From Bradyrhizobium sp. DOA9 (lineage in GTDB: Bacteria > Pseudomonadota > Alphaproteobacteria > Rhizobiales > Xanthobacteraceae), in the NCBI RefSeq assembly GCF_000617845.2, contig NZ_DF820425.1:4205725-4269724 (forward strand): a stretch of DNA of 64,000 bases. Direction: 5' to 3'. Numbering within the stretch: position 1 is the first letter of the stretch; every line of letters begins with the position of its first letter. Of this stretch, positions 33,700-43,961 are shown one piece after another. The position numbers and the translations under genes were made by a program. Under the pieces are notes generated by a model. That model saw only the letters and a list, made by a program, of their open reading frames with translations. It was not told where the DNA came from and searched no databases.

Positions 33700-34272
33700 C
33701 TACTTGATCTTGTCGTAGGCGGAAGCGAAATCGCCGAGCGGCATCGGGATCGCGATGGTCTCCTTGGCCATGTTCTGGAAAGAGACCTTCAGCTGCTTGC
33801 CCGACCGCAAGGCGGCGAGCAGGTCCGGCGCAACCGGGGTCGAGGCGTAGCAGCCGCGATTCTCGCAGGTCTGGACCTGGAGATCGAACGACTTGCCTTC
33901 GTCGACCTGGAGCTTGGCCCCGACGGGAAGGTTGAGTCCGAGCGGCAGTTGCAACAGCGCGATCGGCGTGCGGGTATCGGGCGCGATGCGGATGTTGATC
34001 AGGACCACGGTCTGGCCGGTCTTGGTCAGCACCGCGTTCTGCTCCATGGCGCATTCGAGCGGCGCGTCGCGGCTTGCGCTGGTGCAGCGGACGATCCAGC
34101 CGGGCTGTCCGGAAGCCCCGTCAGCCTGCGTCGGGGCAGGCGCCGGCTGCGCGGCCGGGGTGGGCGCGGCGTTCTTCTTGGCGCCCTGCTGGGCGTGTGC
34201 TGCGCTCGCCGACAACAGGACAGCAGCGACGAGGGCGACCAGTCTGGATTGCATAGGCATGGGAAACCGCAT
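33700..34272 (-). CDS. Invasion-associated locus B (IalB) family secreted protein
   Basis: 190 residues with a signal peptide (MQSRLVALVAAVLLSASAAHAQQ) and an Ala/Pro-rich linker. The IalB pattern is clear: WIVRCTSASRDAPLECAMEQNAVLTKTGQTVVLINIRI, LPLGLNLPVGAKLQVDEGKSFDLQVQTCENRGCYAS, then a PLGDFASAYDKIK end. Four cysteines in pairs suggest two disulfides. Periplasmic; named for Bartonella invasion but widespread in free-living rhizobia. The N-terminal Met (34272 or 34260) is uncertain. Convergent with DUF1428. Confidence 0.85.
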   Translation of the reverse strand: MRFPMPMQSRLVALVAAVLLSASAAHAQQGAKKNAAPTPAAQPAPAPTQADGASGQPGWIVRCTSASRDAPLECAMEQNAVLTKTGQTVVLINIRIAPDTRTPIALLQLPLGLNLPVGAKLQVDEGKSFDLQVQTCENRGCYASTPVAPDLLAALRSGKQLKVSFQNMAKETIAIPMPLGDFASAYDKIK

Positions 34273-34320
34273 TTGCGAACCGGGGCCTCGCTGTAGCGTC
34301 GCGGCAGGCGCGGCGCAAGC

Positions 34321-37300
34321 TTACTCCGCGGCTTCCTTGACGCTGCCGTGCTCGGGTGCCTCCTGGCCTTCGCCGTCACCCGAACGGCCCCAGCCCGAGA
34401 ACCAGTTGTTGAGCTCATCGAGATAGAGATAGACCACCGGCGTGGTGAACAGCGTCAGCGCCTGGCTGACGATCAGGCCGCCGACCATGGCGTAGCCGAG
34501 CGGCTGGCGGATTTCGGCGCCGGTGCCGTGGCCGAGCATGAGGGGCACGCCGCCGAGCAGGGCCGCCATCGTCGTCATCATGATCGGACGGAAGCGCAGC
34601 AGCGCGGCCTGACGGATCGATTCCTCCGGCGTCTTGTGCTCGTCGCGCTCGGCGGCAATCGCGAAGTCCACCATCATGATGCCGTTCTTCTTCACGATGC
34701 CGATCAGGAGGATGATGCCGATCAACGCGATCAGGCTGAAGTCGAATCCGGCCGCCATCAGGATCGCGAGCGCGCCGACGCCGGCCGAAGGCAGGGTCGA
34801 CAGGATCGTGATCGGATGGATGTAGCTCTCATAGAGAATGCCGAGGATCAGATAGACCACGACGAGCGCTGCGAGGATCAGGAGCGGCACGGTGCCGAGC
34901 GATTGCTGGAACGCCTGTGCGGTGCCCTGGAAGCTCGAATTCAGCGTCGGCGGCGTACCGAGCTCCGCCATCGCCTTCTGCACGGCCTCGGTGGCCTGGC
35001 CGAGCGCGACGCCTTGCGCGAGATTGAAGCTGATCGTGATCGACGGGAACTGACCCTGATGGCTGATCGAGAGCGGGCGGACCGGATCGGTGGTCCAGCT
35101 CGCGAAGGTCGACAGCGGCACCTGGTCGCCGGTCAGCGGCGATTTCACGTAGAGCTTGTTCAGCGTCTCCAGATCGCCCTGCATCTCCGGCAGGACTTCC
35201 AGGATCACCTTGTAGGTGTTGAGCTGCGTGAAATATTGCGTGACCTGCCGCTGTCCGAAAGAGTCATACAGCGTGTCGTCGATCAGCTGGGGCTGGATGC
35301 CGTAGCGGGCTGCGGTGTCGCGGTTGATCTTGAGCTGGACCGTCGTGCCCTGCGTCTGCTGGTCGGTCGCGACGTCGCGCAGCTCCGGCAGCGTCTGCAT
35401 CTTGGCGAGGATCTTCGGCGCCCATTCGTTGAGCTCATCCAGATTGGCGTCTTGCAGCGTGAATTCGAACTGCGTGCGCGTGGGTCGGCCACCGAGCCGC
35501 ACGTCCTGGGCCGCCTGCATGTAGAGGCGGGCGCCCTGGACCTTGTCGGACTGCGGACGCAGGCGCGCGATGATCTGCTGGGCCGATGCGTCGCGCTCGT
35601 TGCGCGGCTTCAGCGTGATGAACAGGTTGCCGTTGTTGCCGGCACGGCCGCTGCCGCCGATCGACATCGCAACGCTGGCAACGTCCGGATCGGCCAGGAT
35701 GATCTTGCCGAGCTGCTCCTGGCGTCTCACCATCTCCTTGAACGAAATGTCCTGCGAGGCTTCGGAGGTGGCCGTGATCAGGCCGACGTCCTGCTGCGGG
35801 AAAAAGCCCTTGGGGATCAGCACGAACAGGTAGATCGACAGGCCGAGCGTGACGAAGAAGATCGCGAGCGTGGTGCGGCGCCAGGCCAGGGCATGGTCGA
35901 GCACATATTCGTAGCCGCGCAGCATCGCGTCGAAGGCGCGCTCGCTCCATTGATAGAAGCGGCCGTGCTGGACCTCGCCATGGGCGCGCAGGAAGCGTGA
36001 GGCCATCATCGGCGTCAGGGTCAGCGACACGAACATCGAGACGAAGATGGTCATCGCCAGCACCACGGCGAATTCGCGGAACAGGCGCCCGATGATGCCG
36101 CCCATCAGGAGCAGCGGGATCAGCACCGCGACCAGCGAGATGCTGATGGAGACGATGGTGAAGCCGATTTCCTTGGAACCCTTGAAGGCGGCCTCCATCG
36201 GCGAATAGCCTTCCTCGATGTAGCGCGTGATGTTCTCGAGCATCACGATGGCGTCGTCGACCACGAAGCCGACCGCGATGGTGAGCGCCATCAGCGACAG
36301 ATTGTCGAGCGAATAGCCGACCGGCCACATCATGGCGCACGCGCCAAGCAGCGCCAGCGGAACCGTGACGGTAGGGATGACCGTCGCCCAAAAGCTGCGC
36401 AGGAAGATGAAGATGACCATAACCACGAGGACGATGGTCAGCAGCAGTGTGAACTGGACATCCTCGACCGCGGCGCGGATGGTCGTGGTGCGGTCGCTGA
36501 TGAGCTCGATCTTGATGGCGGGCGGGATCGCGGCAACGAGGCGGGGCAAGGTCGCCTTGATCCGGTCCACGGTCTCGATGACGTTGGCGCCCGGCTGCTT
36601 GAAGATCACCAGGAACACGCCGCGCTTGCCGTTGGCCCAGGCCGCCTGCTTGGCGTCTTCGGCGGCGCTGACCGCCCGGCCGATATCGCGGATGCGCAAC
36701 GGAGCGCCGTTGCGATAGGCGATGATGACGTCGTTCCAGTCCTTCGCCTGGGTGAGCTGGTCGTTGGCGTAGATCGTATAGGCCCGTTTCTCGCCGTCGA
36801 TATTGCCCTTGGGGCTGTCGACCGTGGTGATCGCGATCTGGCTGCGGATGTCCTCCATCGACAAGCCCTTGGCGACCAGCTTTGCGGGGTCGACCTGGAT
36901 GCGGATGGAGGGTTTCTGCTGGCCGCCGATGAAGACCTGGGCGACGCCCGAGAGCTGGCTGATCTGCTGGGCGAGCTGGGCGTCGACCGCGTCGCTGACG
37001 GTGGTCAGTGGCAGCGTATCCGATGTCGCCGACAGCAGCAGGATCGGCGCGTCGGCGGGGTTGACCTTGCGGTAGGTCGGGGGCGACGGCAGGTTTTTCG
37101 GCAACTGACCGCTGGCCGCGTTGATGGCGCCCTGCACGTCGTTGGCGGCGCCGTCGATGCTGCGGTTGAGGTCGAACTGGATGGTGATGGACGCCGTGCC
37201 CAGATAGCTCGTCGAGGTCATCTGCGCGATGCCGGGGATCTGGGCGAACTGCCGCTCGAGCGGCTGTGCCACGGACGAAGCCATCGTCTCAGGGCTGCCG

Positions 37301-37467
37301 CCGGGCAGGTTGGCGGTGATCTGGATGGTCGGAAAGTCCACCTGCGGCAGCGGCGCGACCGGAAGCAGGGGATAGGCGACCAGGCCGACGAAGAGGATGC
37401 CGGCCATCAGCAGCGAGGTGCCGATGGGATATCGGATGAATGGTGCCGAAATCCCGCCCTCGGTCAT
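34321..37467 (-). CDS. RND multidrug efflux transporter, inner-membrane permease (MdtB/MdtC-like)
   Basis: 1048 residues. MTEGGISAPFIRYPIGTSLLMAGILFVGLVAYPLLPVAPLPQVDFPTIQI is the MdtC-type opening. Proton-relay helix is ALTIAVGFVVDDAIVMLENITRYIEEGYSP, with the Asp pair. Later GYAMVGGLIVSQALTLFTTPVVYLYLDEL. Overlaps the adaptor stop by ATGA, so they are coupled. Unlike E. coli MdtBC, only one permease subunit is encoded here. Exports hydrophobic or bile-salt-like compounds in relatives. Confidence 0.93.
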   Translation of the reverse strand: MTEGGISAPFIRYPIGTSLLMAGILFVGLVAYPLLPVAPLPQVDFPTIQITANLPGGSPETMASSVAQPLERQFAQIPGIAQMTSTSYLGTASITIQFDLNRSIDGAANDVQGAINAASGQLPKNLPSPPTYRKVNPADAPILLLSATSDTLPLTTVSDAVDAQLAQQISQLSGVAQVFIGGQQKPSIRIQVDPAKLVAKGLSMEDIRSQIAITTVDSPKGNIDGEKRAYTIYANDQLTQAKDWNDVIIAYRNGAPLRIRDIGRAVSAAEDAKQAAWANGKRGVFLVIFKQPGANVIETVDRIKATLPRLVAAIPPAIKIELISDRTTTIRAAVEDVQFTLLLTIVLVVMVIFIFLRSFWATVIPTVTVPLALLGACAMMWPVGYSLDNLSLMALTIAVGFVVDDAIVMLENITRYIEEGYSPMEAAFKGSKEIGFTIVSISISLVAVLIPLLLMGGIIGRLFREFAVVLAMTIFVSMFVSLTLTPMMASRFLRAHGEVQHGRFYQWSERAFDAMLRGYEYVLDHALAWRRTTLAIFFVTLGLSIYLFVLIPKGFFPQQDVGLITATSEASQDISFKEMVRRQEQLGKIILADPDVASVAMSIGGSGRAGNNGNLFITLKPRNERDASAQQIIARLRPQSDKVQGARLYMQAAQDVRLGGRPTRTQFEFTLQDANLDELNEWAPKILAKMQTLPELRDVATDQQTQGTTVQLKINRDTAARYGIQPQLIDDTLYDSFGQRQVTQYFTQLNTYKVILEVLPEMQGDLETLNKLYVKSPLTGDQVPLSTFASWTTDPVRPLSISHQGQFPSITISFNLAQGVALGQATEAVQKAMAELGTPPTLNSSFQGTAQAFQQSLGTVPLLILAALVVVYLILGILYESYIHPITILSTLPSAGVGALAILMAAGFDFSLIALIGIILLIGIVKKNGIMMVDFAIAAERDEHKTPEESIRQAALLRFRPIMMTTMAALLGGVPLMLGHGTGAEIRQPLGYAMVGGLIVSQALTLFTTPVVYLYLDELNNWFSGWGRSGDGEGQEAPEHGSVKEAAE

Positions 37468-38633
37468 TGCTGTCGTACCTTGTTCTGGGCCGGATCCGAG
37501 CTTGCCACCGCCGTCGATACCAGGCTTCCGGGCTGGACCTTGAACTGTCCGCCGACGATCACCTGCTGGCCGGGGCTCAAGCCTTCCTCGATGACCGAAC
37601 GCCCGTCGATGCCATAGCTGACCTTGACCTTGTGCAGCTCGGCCCTGTTGTCCTGATTGACCGTATAGGCGTAGAGCCCGTTTGTGGAGTGCTGGACCGC
37701 GTCATCCGGAACGACGGTCGCATCCTTCAGCGTTCGCACCAGGAGCCGCGTCGAGACCGATTGGCCCGGCCACAGCGTTCTTTCCGTGTTGTCGAACACC
37801 GCCTTGAGCCGGATCGTGCCGCTGCCCGTGTCGACCTGGTTGTTGATTACCGCGAGCTTGCCCTCGGCCAGCGTCTTCTTGCCGTCGGTGGTGAAGGCGA
37901 TCACCTTGAGCGCGCCGGCCTTCTGGCCTTCGCTGATATAGGGAAGCTGGTCTTCCGGCGCAGTGAAGATCACGGCGATCGGCTCGACCTGCGAGATCGT
38001 GACGATGCCGGTCTGCGAGGAGGCATTGACGATGTTGCCGATGTCGACCTGACGCAGGCCGGCGACGCCGGTGATCGGTGCCCTGATCTGGGTGTAGTCG
38101 AGCTGGGTCTGCGCGTTGGCGATCGCGGCCTCGTCGGCGGCGATCTGCGCGGTGAGCTGGGCGACGGTGGAGCGCTGGGTATCCACCCGCTGTGCAGTGG
38201 CGAATTCGCCGAGCTTCGTGGCGCGCTGAAGTTCGAGATTGGCGTTGGCGAGACTGGCCTCATCCTGCTCCTTCTTGGCCTTCGCCTGGTCAAGCGCAGC
38301 TTGGTAGGGACGGGGATCGATCGAGACCAGGAGATCGCCCTGCTTGACGATCTGGCCTTCTCTGAACTCGAGCCTGACGATCTGGCCATCAACCCGGCTG
38401 CGGACCTGGACGGTGTTGAAGCCTTGAACCGTGCCCAGACCGGTCAGGTAGACCGGAAAGTCGGTCTTCTGGACCGGTGCAATACTGACGGGGACGGCGG
38501 TGGGGCGAGGTGGGCCTTTTTGTGCGGCCTGCGATTTCCCGACCTCGGAGCCAAGATTCTGCCAACCATAATAACCCGCGGAGGCCGCGGCCGCGATGAT
38601 CAGAAGCCAAAGGATCGGCCGGGACTTTTTCAT
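37464..38633 (-). CDS. RND efflux periplasmic adaptor (MdtA-like)
   Basis: 389 residues with an N-terminal anchor (ILWLLIIAAAASAGYYGW). Adaptor signatures: VYLTGLGTVQGFNTVQVRSRVDGQIVRLEFREGQIVKQGDLLVSIDPRPYQAALDQAKAKKEQDEASLANA, then LDYTQIRAPITGVAGLRQVDIGNIVNASS. First gene of a two-gene operon with the permease. No tetR or two-component gene is adjacent. Confidence 0.92.
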   Translation of the reverse strand: MKKSRPILWLLIIAAAASAGYYGWQNLGSEVGKSQAAQKGPPRPTAVPVSIAPVQKTDFPVYLTGLGTVQGFNTVQVRSRVDGQIVRLEFREGQIVKQGDLLVSIDPRPYQAALDQAKAKKEQDEASLANANLELQRATKLGEFATAQRVDTQRSTVAQLTAQIAADEAAIANAQTQLDYTQIRAPITGVAGLRQVDIGNIVNASSQTGIVTISQVEPIAVIFTAPEDQLPYISEGQKAGALKVIAFTTDGKKTLAEGKLAVINNQVDTGSGTIRLKAVFDNTERTLWPGQSVSTRLLVRTLKDATVVPDDAVQHSTNGLYAYTVNQDNRAELHKVKVSYGIDGRSVIEEGLSPGQQVIVGGQFKVQPGSLVSTAVASSDPAQNKVRQQ

Positions 38634-38697
38634 GTCGTCTCGTGTCGGCTCGTATGCCCTCGGCTAATCGGGGCAATCGTGCGGGTTCCATGTCGAG

Positions 38698-38726
38698 GTA
38701 TAATACACGCCAAATTCCGGTGTAAA
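38698..38726 (-). promoter_or_regulatory. Predicted promoter for the mdtA-like operon
   Basis: On the minus strand, TTTACA (38726-38721) and TTATAC (38703-38698) are separated by 17 bp, a good sigma-70-type fit, about 65-90 bp before the adaptor start. An inverted repeat, TACAC at 38704-38708 and GTGTA at 38720-38724, fills the spacer and could be an operator. Confidence 0.4.
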
Positions 38727-39005
38727 CAGCACTATCGGTTCAGAATCCTAAACAATTGGAAAGCTTTGCACTGTGCAGGCAGCTTGCTGGCGCGGCGGTG
38801 TGCAGCGCTGCATTTGCCCGCCGCGGCCGGTCGGCGTGCCATTCTTGCGCAGCACGCGCAGCGGCGTGCTCGGGGCCGGTCGGGCCCCGTGCCGGGTCGT
38901 GGTTCGGATCAGTCGCAAGAACGGTTCTAAGTTGCGTTGTGACCGTTTCCGTTGTCAGGGTTATCAGCATCGTCCATATCGGCCCCGCCATGAATGGAGC
39001 GCAGG
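38727..39005. other. Intergenic region, no gene recognised
   Basis: This sequence between the divergent mdtA-like promoter and the small hypothetical gene is very GC-rich in the middle (38800-38900). Overlapping frames of 80-100 codons exist on both strands, but they have Cys/Arg/Ala-rich shadow compositions and no ribosome sites. Nothing else can be supported. Confidence 0.3.
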
Positions 39006-39245
39006 ATGGATGAGCTGAACGGCAAGCTGATCGCTTGTCAGATTCTGATCACGGGATTGATCGCGCGTGTCGCCAACGAGCAGCGCGATCCTTTGCGCTT
39101 CCTCACCGACTTTCGCGACGAGATCAAAGCCGTCGTGAACGGCGTCAACATCGCCGGCATGGACAACACCGATCGCGTGCGCGCCGTCGCGCAGAAGACG
39201 GTCGACGAATTGTTCTCGCTGATGAAGCCGCCGAGCAGCGACTGA
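39006..39245 (+). CDS. Small conserved hypothetical protein, 79 aa
   Basis: Start taken at ATG 39006, with GGAG (38996-38999) 6 nt upstream; the ATG at 38994 would place that site inside the gene. The 79-residue product MDELNGKLIACQILITGLIAR is helical, continuing NEQRDPLRFLTDFRDEIKAVVNG and ending DELFSLMKPPSSD. No signal or full membrane segment. Lies just before the iron-uptake operon. Function unknown. Confidence 0.6.
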   Translation: MDELNGKLIACQILITGLIARVANEQRDPLRFLTDFRDEIKAVVNGVNIAGMDNTDRVRAVAQKTVDELFSLMKPPSSD

Positions 39246-39296
39246 GAACGGAACAATCGAATTGCGTCGCTTCTCTCGAACAAATCCCATCCAGGA

Positions 39297-39334
39297 TTAG
39301 AACGATTTCAAACTACAGATTAGAATCGTTTTGA
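39297..39334. promoter_or_regulatory. Tandem iron-responsive box candidates upstream of the siderophore receptor
   Basis: TTAGAACGATTTCAAA (39297-39312) and TTAGAATCGTTTTGA (39320-39334) are direct repeats 23 bp apart. Each begins TTAGAA and ends in an imperfect inverse, like the iron control element (TTTAGAA...TTCTAAA-type) bound by Irr in rhizobia. They sit roughly 120-160 bp before the receptor start, so iron control is plausible. The exact motif is from memory. Confidence 0.45.
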
Positions 39335-39454
39335 TCTGGATTGATTCAAGGGTTCTCGCGCGCGGCTCGCATTGACCCGCTATTTTGCGGCCGATACCAA
39401 CGCTCATCGTACGTTCGAAGTAAACGAACGAACAGGAAGATGGGGCGTTTGTTA

Positions 39455-41851
39455 ATGGCGCAGGTAGTCGCACCGAAATCGTTGCGTTCGGTCGCAGCGT
39501 TGAATTCATTGGATGAGAAGCTCACGGGGGTTTCCGGTAAGAAGGTTTCTGCGGTTGCAAGCTTGATCGCGATGGCGTCGGTGTCGAGCGGCGCAGAGGC
39601 GCAGCAATCGAACCTGCCGCCGGTGACCGTCGATGCTCCGGTCGAGCGGCCGCGTCCGGCGGCTTCGAAGCCTTCGCCCGAGCAGGTCCGAGCCCGCAAC
39701 GCGCTTCGCCGTGCCGCGCAGCGCCAACAGGCGCCGCAGGCGGCTCCAGCCACCCCGTCCGGCGTGCCGGACGGCAATCCCTATGCCGACCCTGCCGCGC
39801 CTTACAAGGTCGACCACGTCCAGGCCTCGGGCAAGTTTCCCGAGAAGATGCTGAATACGCCCAAGTCCATCACAGTGCTGAGCAAGGAGGTGCTCGAGGA
39901 CAAGAACGCGACGACGCTGAAGGAGATCGGGCGCTCGACGGCGGGCGTGACGCTCGGCTCGGGCGAGGGCGGCAACGCGTTCGGCGACCGTTTCTTCATC
40001 CGCGGCTTCGACGCGCGCAACGACGTCTTCATCGACGGCATCCGCGATCCCGCCGTTTCCATCCGCGAGAACTTCTTCACCGAGCAGATCGAGATTCTGC
40101 GTGGGCCGGCATCCTCCTATGCCGGCCGCGGCACCGCCGGCGGCGCCATCAACATCGTCACCAAGCAGGCCGGCGACGTCAACTTCAAGCGGATCGACAG
40201 CGAGTTTGGCACCGACATGACCAAGCGCGTCACGCTCGACGTCAACCAGGTCATCGATCCGACCTTCTCGGTGCGCGTCGGCGGGCTGTTCCAGGATGCC
40301 AACGTCGCCGGCCGCGACTACGTGACCGACAATCGCTGGGGTAGCTTCATCTCGACCAAGTACACCCCGACCAACGACATCAAGATAACGACGAACTACG
40401 TCCATACCGACCTCAGCGGCTATCCCGATTTCGGCGTGCCCTATTACAAGCAGGGCAACGTGCCGGTGACGTCGGCGGGCATTCCGCGTGGCAACTGGTA
40501 CGGCTTCCTCAATCGCGACTTCCAGACCGCGCGGCAGGATTTCGGCACCGGCACGATCGAGTACAAGGTCAACGAGGCGATCACGCTGACCAGCAAGGTG
40601 CGCGGCGAGCACTCGCTGCTCAACTATATCGGCACGCTGCCGCAGAACCCGAATACGACCAGCCCCAACCCGCTGCTCTGGACCACGACGGCGAGTGCGC
40701 AGAGCCGCTATCAGAACGTCGACGTATGGGCCAACCAGAACGAGGCCACGTTCAAGCTCGACACCGGCGGGGTCAAGCACACGGCGGTGTTCGGCGTCGA
40801 ATATTCGAACGAGAACATCTCCATCGATCGTTACGCCGGTCTCGCGTCGGAACTGTCCGGGGCAGGCTTCACCAGCAACGGTGCCGTCCAGAACGTCAAT
40901 CTCTACTCTCCGCAGTTCACCTACATTCCCTTCGGCATACCGTCGCTGATTGGCAACCCAACGCGCTATGGCGTCAACACCAGCAGCGTGTACGTCATGG
41001 ACACCGCAAACTGGCAGGACACGATCATCGTCAACGGCGGTGTCCGCTATGACGGCTACAGCCAGAGCGCATCCAACAATTCGAACTATGTGAAGCAGAG
41101 TTCCGATCTGGTGAACTACAACGTCGGTGTGGTCTACAAGCCGATGTCGATCGGCAGCGTCTATGGAGCCTATGCGACCTCGGCCAATCCGTTCGGGTCG
41201 GAGCTGGATGCGACGGGCACTGAATACGGCGGCGTTCCCCCGAACTCGACCATCTTGCTCGGGCCCGAACGCAACAAGGCGATCGAGGTCGGCACCAAAT
41301 GGGAGCTTGCGGATCGCCATTTGCTGGTAACCGGTGCGCTGTTCCAAACCACCAAGGACAACGCGCGCGAGACCGTCAGCAACGTGCTCACATCGGGTGC
41401 TGCCTACAGGATCCAGGGCATCGACATCGAAGCGGAAGGCAAGATCACCGACCGCTGGAGCATCTTCGGCGGGCTGGTGCTGATGCAGTCGAAGGTCACA
41501 CAGAGCGGCGTTGCTTCGAATCTCGGGTTGCAACTCGCCAATATCGCCCATCAGTCGTTCAGCATGCTCACCAAGTACAAGTTCGACGACGGCTGGGAGC
41601 TTGGTGGCCAGGCGGTATATCGCTCCAAGGTCTATGGCGGCACGTTCGCGGCCAACACCAACGAGCTGCCGAGCTATTGGCGCTTCGACGCGTTCGTCGA
41701 GAAGAAGATCGACCAGAACTGGAGCATGAAGTTTTACGCGCAGAACCTGACCAACAAGCTCTATTATGACTCGTTCTATCGCAGCAACGTTCCCTTCGTG
41801 GCGGTCGCGCCGGGACGGGCATTCTACGTCGTGACGACAGCGAAGTTCTGA
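39455..41851 (+). CDS. TonB-dependent siderophore receptor (Fiu/catecholate type)
   Basis: 798 residues from ATG 39455; an ATG at 39440 is in frame but its purine-rich site is too close. An unusually long signal region ends near ASVSSGAEAQQ. Plug domain: KSITVLSKEVLEDKNATTLKEIGRSTAGVTLGSGEGGNAFGDRFFIRGFDARNDVFIDGIRDPAV, followed by EQIEILRGPASSYAGRGTAGGAINIVTKQ. The 22-strand barrel ends with a terminal Phe (YVVTTAKF). It imports ferric catecholate or similar through TonB energy. Heads a five-gene iron operon. Confidence 0.95.
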   Translation: MAQVVAPKSLRSVAALNSLDEKLTGVSGKKVSAVASLIAMASVSSGAEAQQSNLPPVTVDAPVERPRPAASKPSPEQVRARNALRRAAQRQQAPQAAPATPSGVPDGNPYADPAAPYKVDHVQASGKFPEKMLNTPKSITVLSKEVLEDKNATTLKEIGRSTAGVTLGSGEGGNAFGDRFFIRGFDARNDVFIDGIRDPAVSIRENFFTEQIEILRGPASSYAGRGTAGGAINIVTKQAGDVNFKRIDSEFGTDMTKRVTLDVNQVIDPTFSVRVGGLFQDANVAGRDYVTDNRWGSFISTKYTPTNDIKITTNYVHTDLSGYPDFGVPYYKQGNVPVTSAGIPRGNWYGFLNRDFQTARQDFGTGTIEYKVNEAITLTSKVRGEHSLLNYIGTLPQNPNTTSPNPLLWTTTASAQSRYQNVDVWANQNEATFKLDTGGVKHTAVFGVEYSNENISIDRYAGLASELSGAGFTSNGAVQNVNLYSPQFTYIPFGIPSLIGNPTRYGVNTSSVYVMDTANWQDTIIVNGGVRYDGYSQSASNNSNYVKQSSDLVNYNVGVVYKPMSIGSVYGAYATSANPFGSELDATGTEYGGVPPNSTILLGPERNKAIEVGTKWELADRHLLVTGALFQTTKDNARETVSNVLTSGAAYRIQGIDIEAEGKITDRWSIFGGLVLMQSKVTQSGVASNLGLQLANIAHQSFSMLTKYKFDDGWELGGQAVYRSKVYGGTFAANTNELPSYWRFDAFVEKKIDQNWSMKFYAQNLTNKLYYDSFYRSNVPFVAVAPGRAFYVVTTAKF

Positions 41852-41853
41852 TC

Positions 41854-42539
41854 ATGTTGACGTGCCTGCCTGGCGTTCTCAGCAAGGATGATGTGGCGGA
41901 TTTCCGCCGCATCATGGACGCCAGCGATTGGGAGGATGGCCGCTCCACCGCCGGAGCGCAGTCGGCGATGGTCAAGCGCAACGAACAGCTGCCACCGGAC
42001 AGCGAGGTCGCGCGAAAACTCGGCAATCGCGTCATCTCGGCGCTGACCTCGAACCCGCGCTTCATCGCGGCGGCGATCCCGCTTCAAATCTTCCCGCCGC
42101 TGTTCAACCGCTATGCGGCGAGCAGCGGCCACCATTTCGGCCTGCACGTCGACAATGCGATCCGAGGCGACCGCCTGACCGGCCTTCGCATCCGCACAGA
42201 CTTGTCGATCACGCTGTTCCTCGCCGAACCGGAGGAGTACGACGGTGGCGAACTTGTGATCGAGGACACCTATGGCTCGCACGAGGTCAAGTTGCCGGCC
42301 GGGGACTGCGTGCTCTATCCTTCGACCAGCCTGCATCTCGTCACGCCCGTGACCAGGGGAACGCGGGTTGCGTCTTTCTTCTGGCTTCAGAGCATGATAC
42401 GGGACGATCAAGCCCGGAGCATGATCTTTGACCTCGACACCGCGATACAGGCGTTGGTGGAACGGCTCGGGCGTGACGATCCCGAAACGGTCAAATTGAC
42501 GGGTATCTATCACAATCTCATTCGCTACTGGGCCGAAGT

Positions 42540-42543
<4 letters not shown>
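41854..42543 (+). CDS. piuC: PKHD-type Fe(II)/2-oxoglutarate-dependent dioxygenase (PiuC/YbiX)
   Basis: 229 residues, 2 bp after the receptor stop. The iron ligands are His98 and Asp100 in LHVDNAIRG and His161 in STSLHLVTP, with Arg171 in TRGTRVASFFW binding 2-oxoglutarate; all are intact. PiuC homologues are genetically tied to catecholate receptors of the PiuA/Fiu type. Role in siderophore use is known by association, not mechanism. ATGA overlap with exbB. Confidence 0.92.
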
Positions 42544-43490
<947 letters not shown>

Positions 43491-43493
43491 ACC

Positions 43494-43949
43494 ATGGCCG
43501 TTTCGCTCGCAGACAACGACGACGACGACGATTTCTCGGAAACGCATGACATCAACGTCACGCCGTTCATCGACGTCATCCTGGTGCTGCTGATCATCTT
43601 CATGGTCGCCGCGCCGCTGTCCACCGTCGACCTGCCGATCGACCTGCCGACCTCGAGTGCGACGCCGCAGAAGAAGCCGGACAAGCCGACCTATCTCAGC
43701 ATCAAGCCCGATCTGACGCTCGCGATTGGGGAGAACCCCGTTCACCGGGCCGAGTTGATCGGGACCCTCGATGGCCTTTCCGACATGAGCAAGGACAAGT
43801 ATGTTTTCCTGCGCGCCGATCGCTCGGTGCCGTATGGCGAGTTGATGGGCGTGATGGAGCTGTTGCGCTCGGGCGGCTATACGCGGGTCAAGCTGGTCGC
43901 GCTGGAAGGCGCGCCGGGGGCTCCTGCGGCCGGCGCCGCCCAGCCTTAA
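43494..43949 (+). CDS. exbD: TonB-system energiser ExbD
   Basis: 151 residues. The N-terminal helix DINVTPFIDVILVLLIIFMVAAPLS contains the essential membrane Asp (PFIDVI). The remainder is the periplasmic domain (DLPIDLPTSSATPQKKPDKPTYLSIKPDLTLAIG). Three bases after exbB; 12 bp before tonB. Confidence 0.95.
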   Translation: MAVSLADNDDDDDFSETHDINVTPFIDVILVLLIIFMVAAPLSTVDLPIDLPTSSATPQKKPDKPTYLSIKPDLTLAIGENPVHRAELIGTLDGLSDMSKDKYVFLRADRSVPYGELMGVMELLRSGGYTRVKLVALEGAPGAPAAGAAQP

Positions 43950-43961
43950 GAAGACGGAACG

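Noticed and set aside
38740..39018. Overlapping 80-85 codon frames on both strands
   Set aside because: No ribosome site, no conservation pattern visible, Cys/Arg/Ala-rich as expected of GC-rich noncoding DNA.
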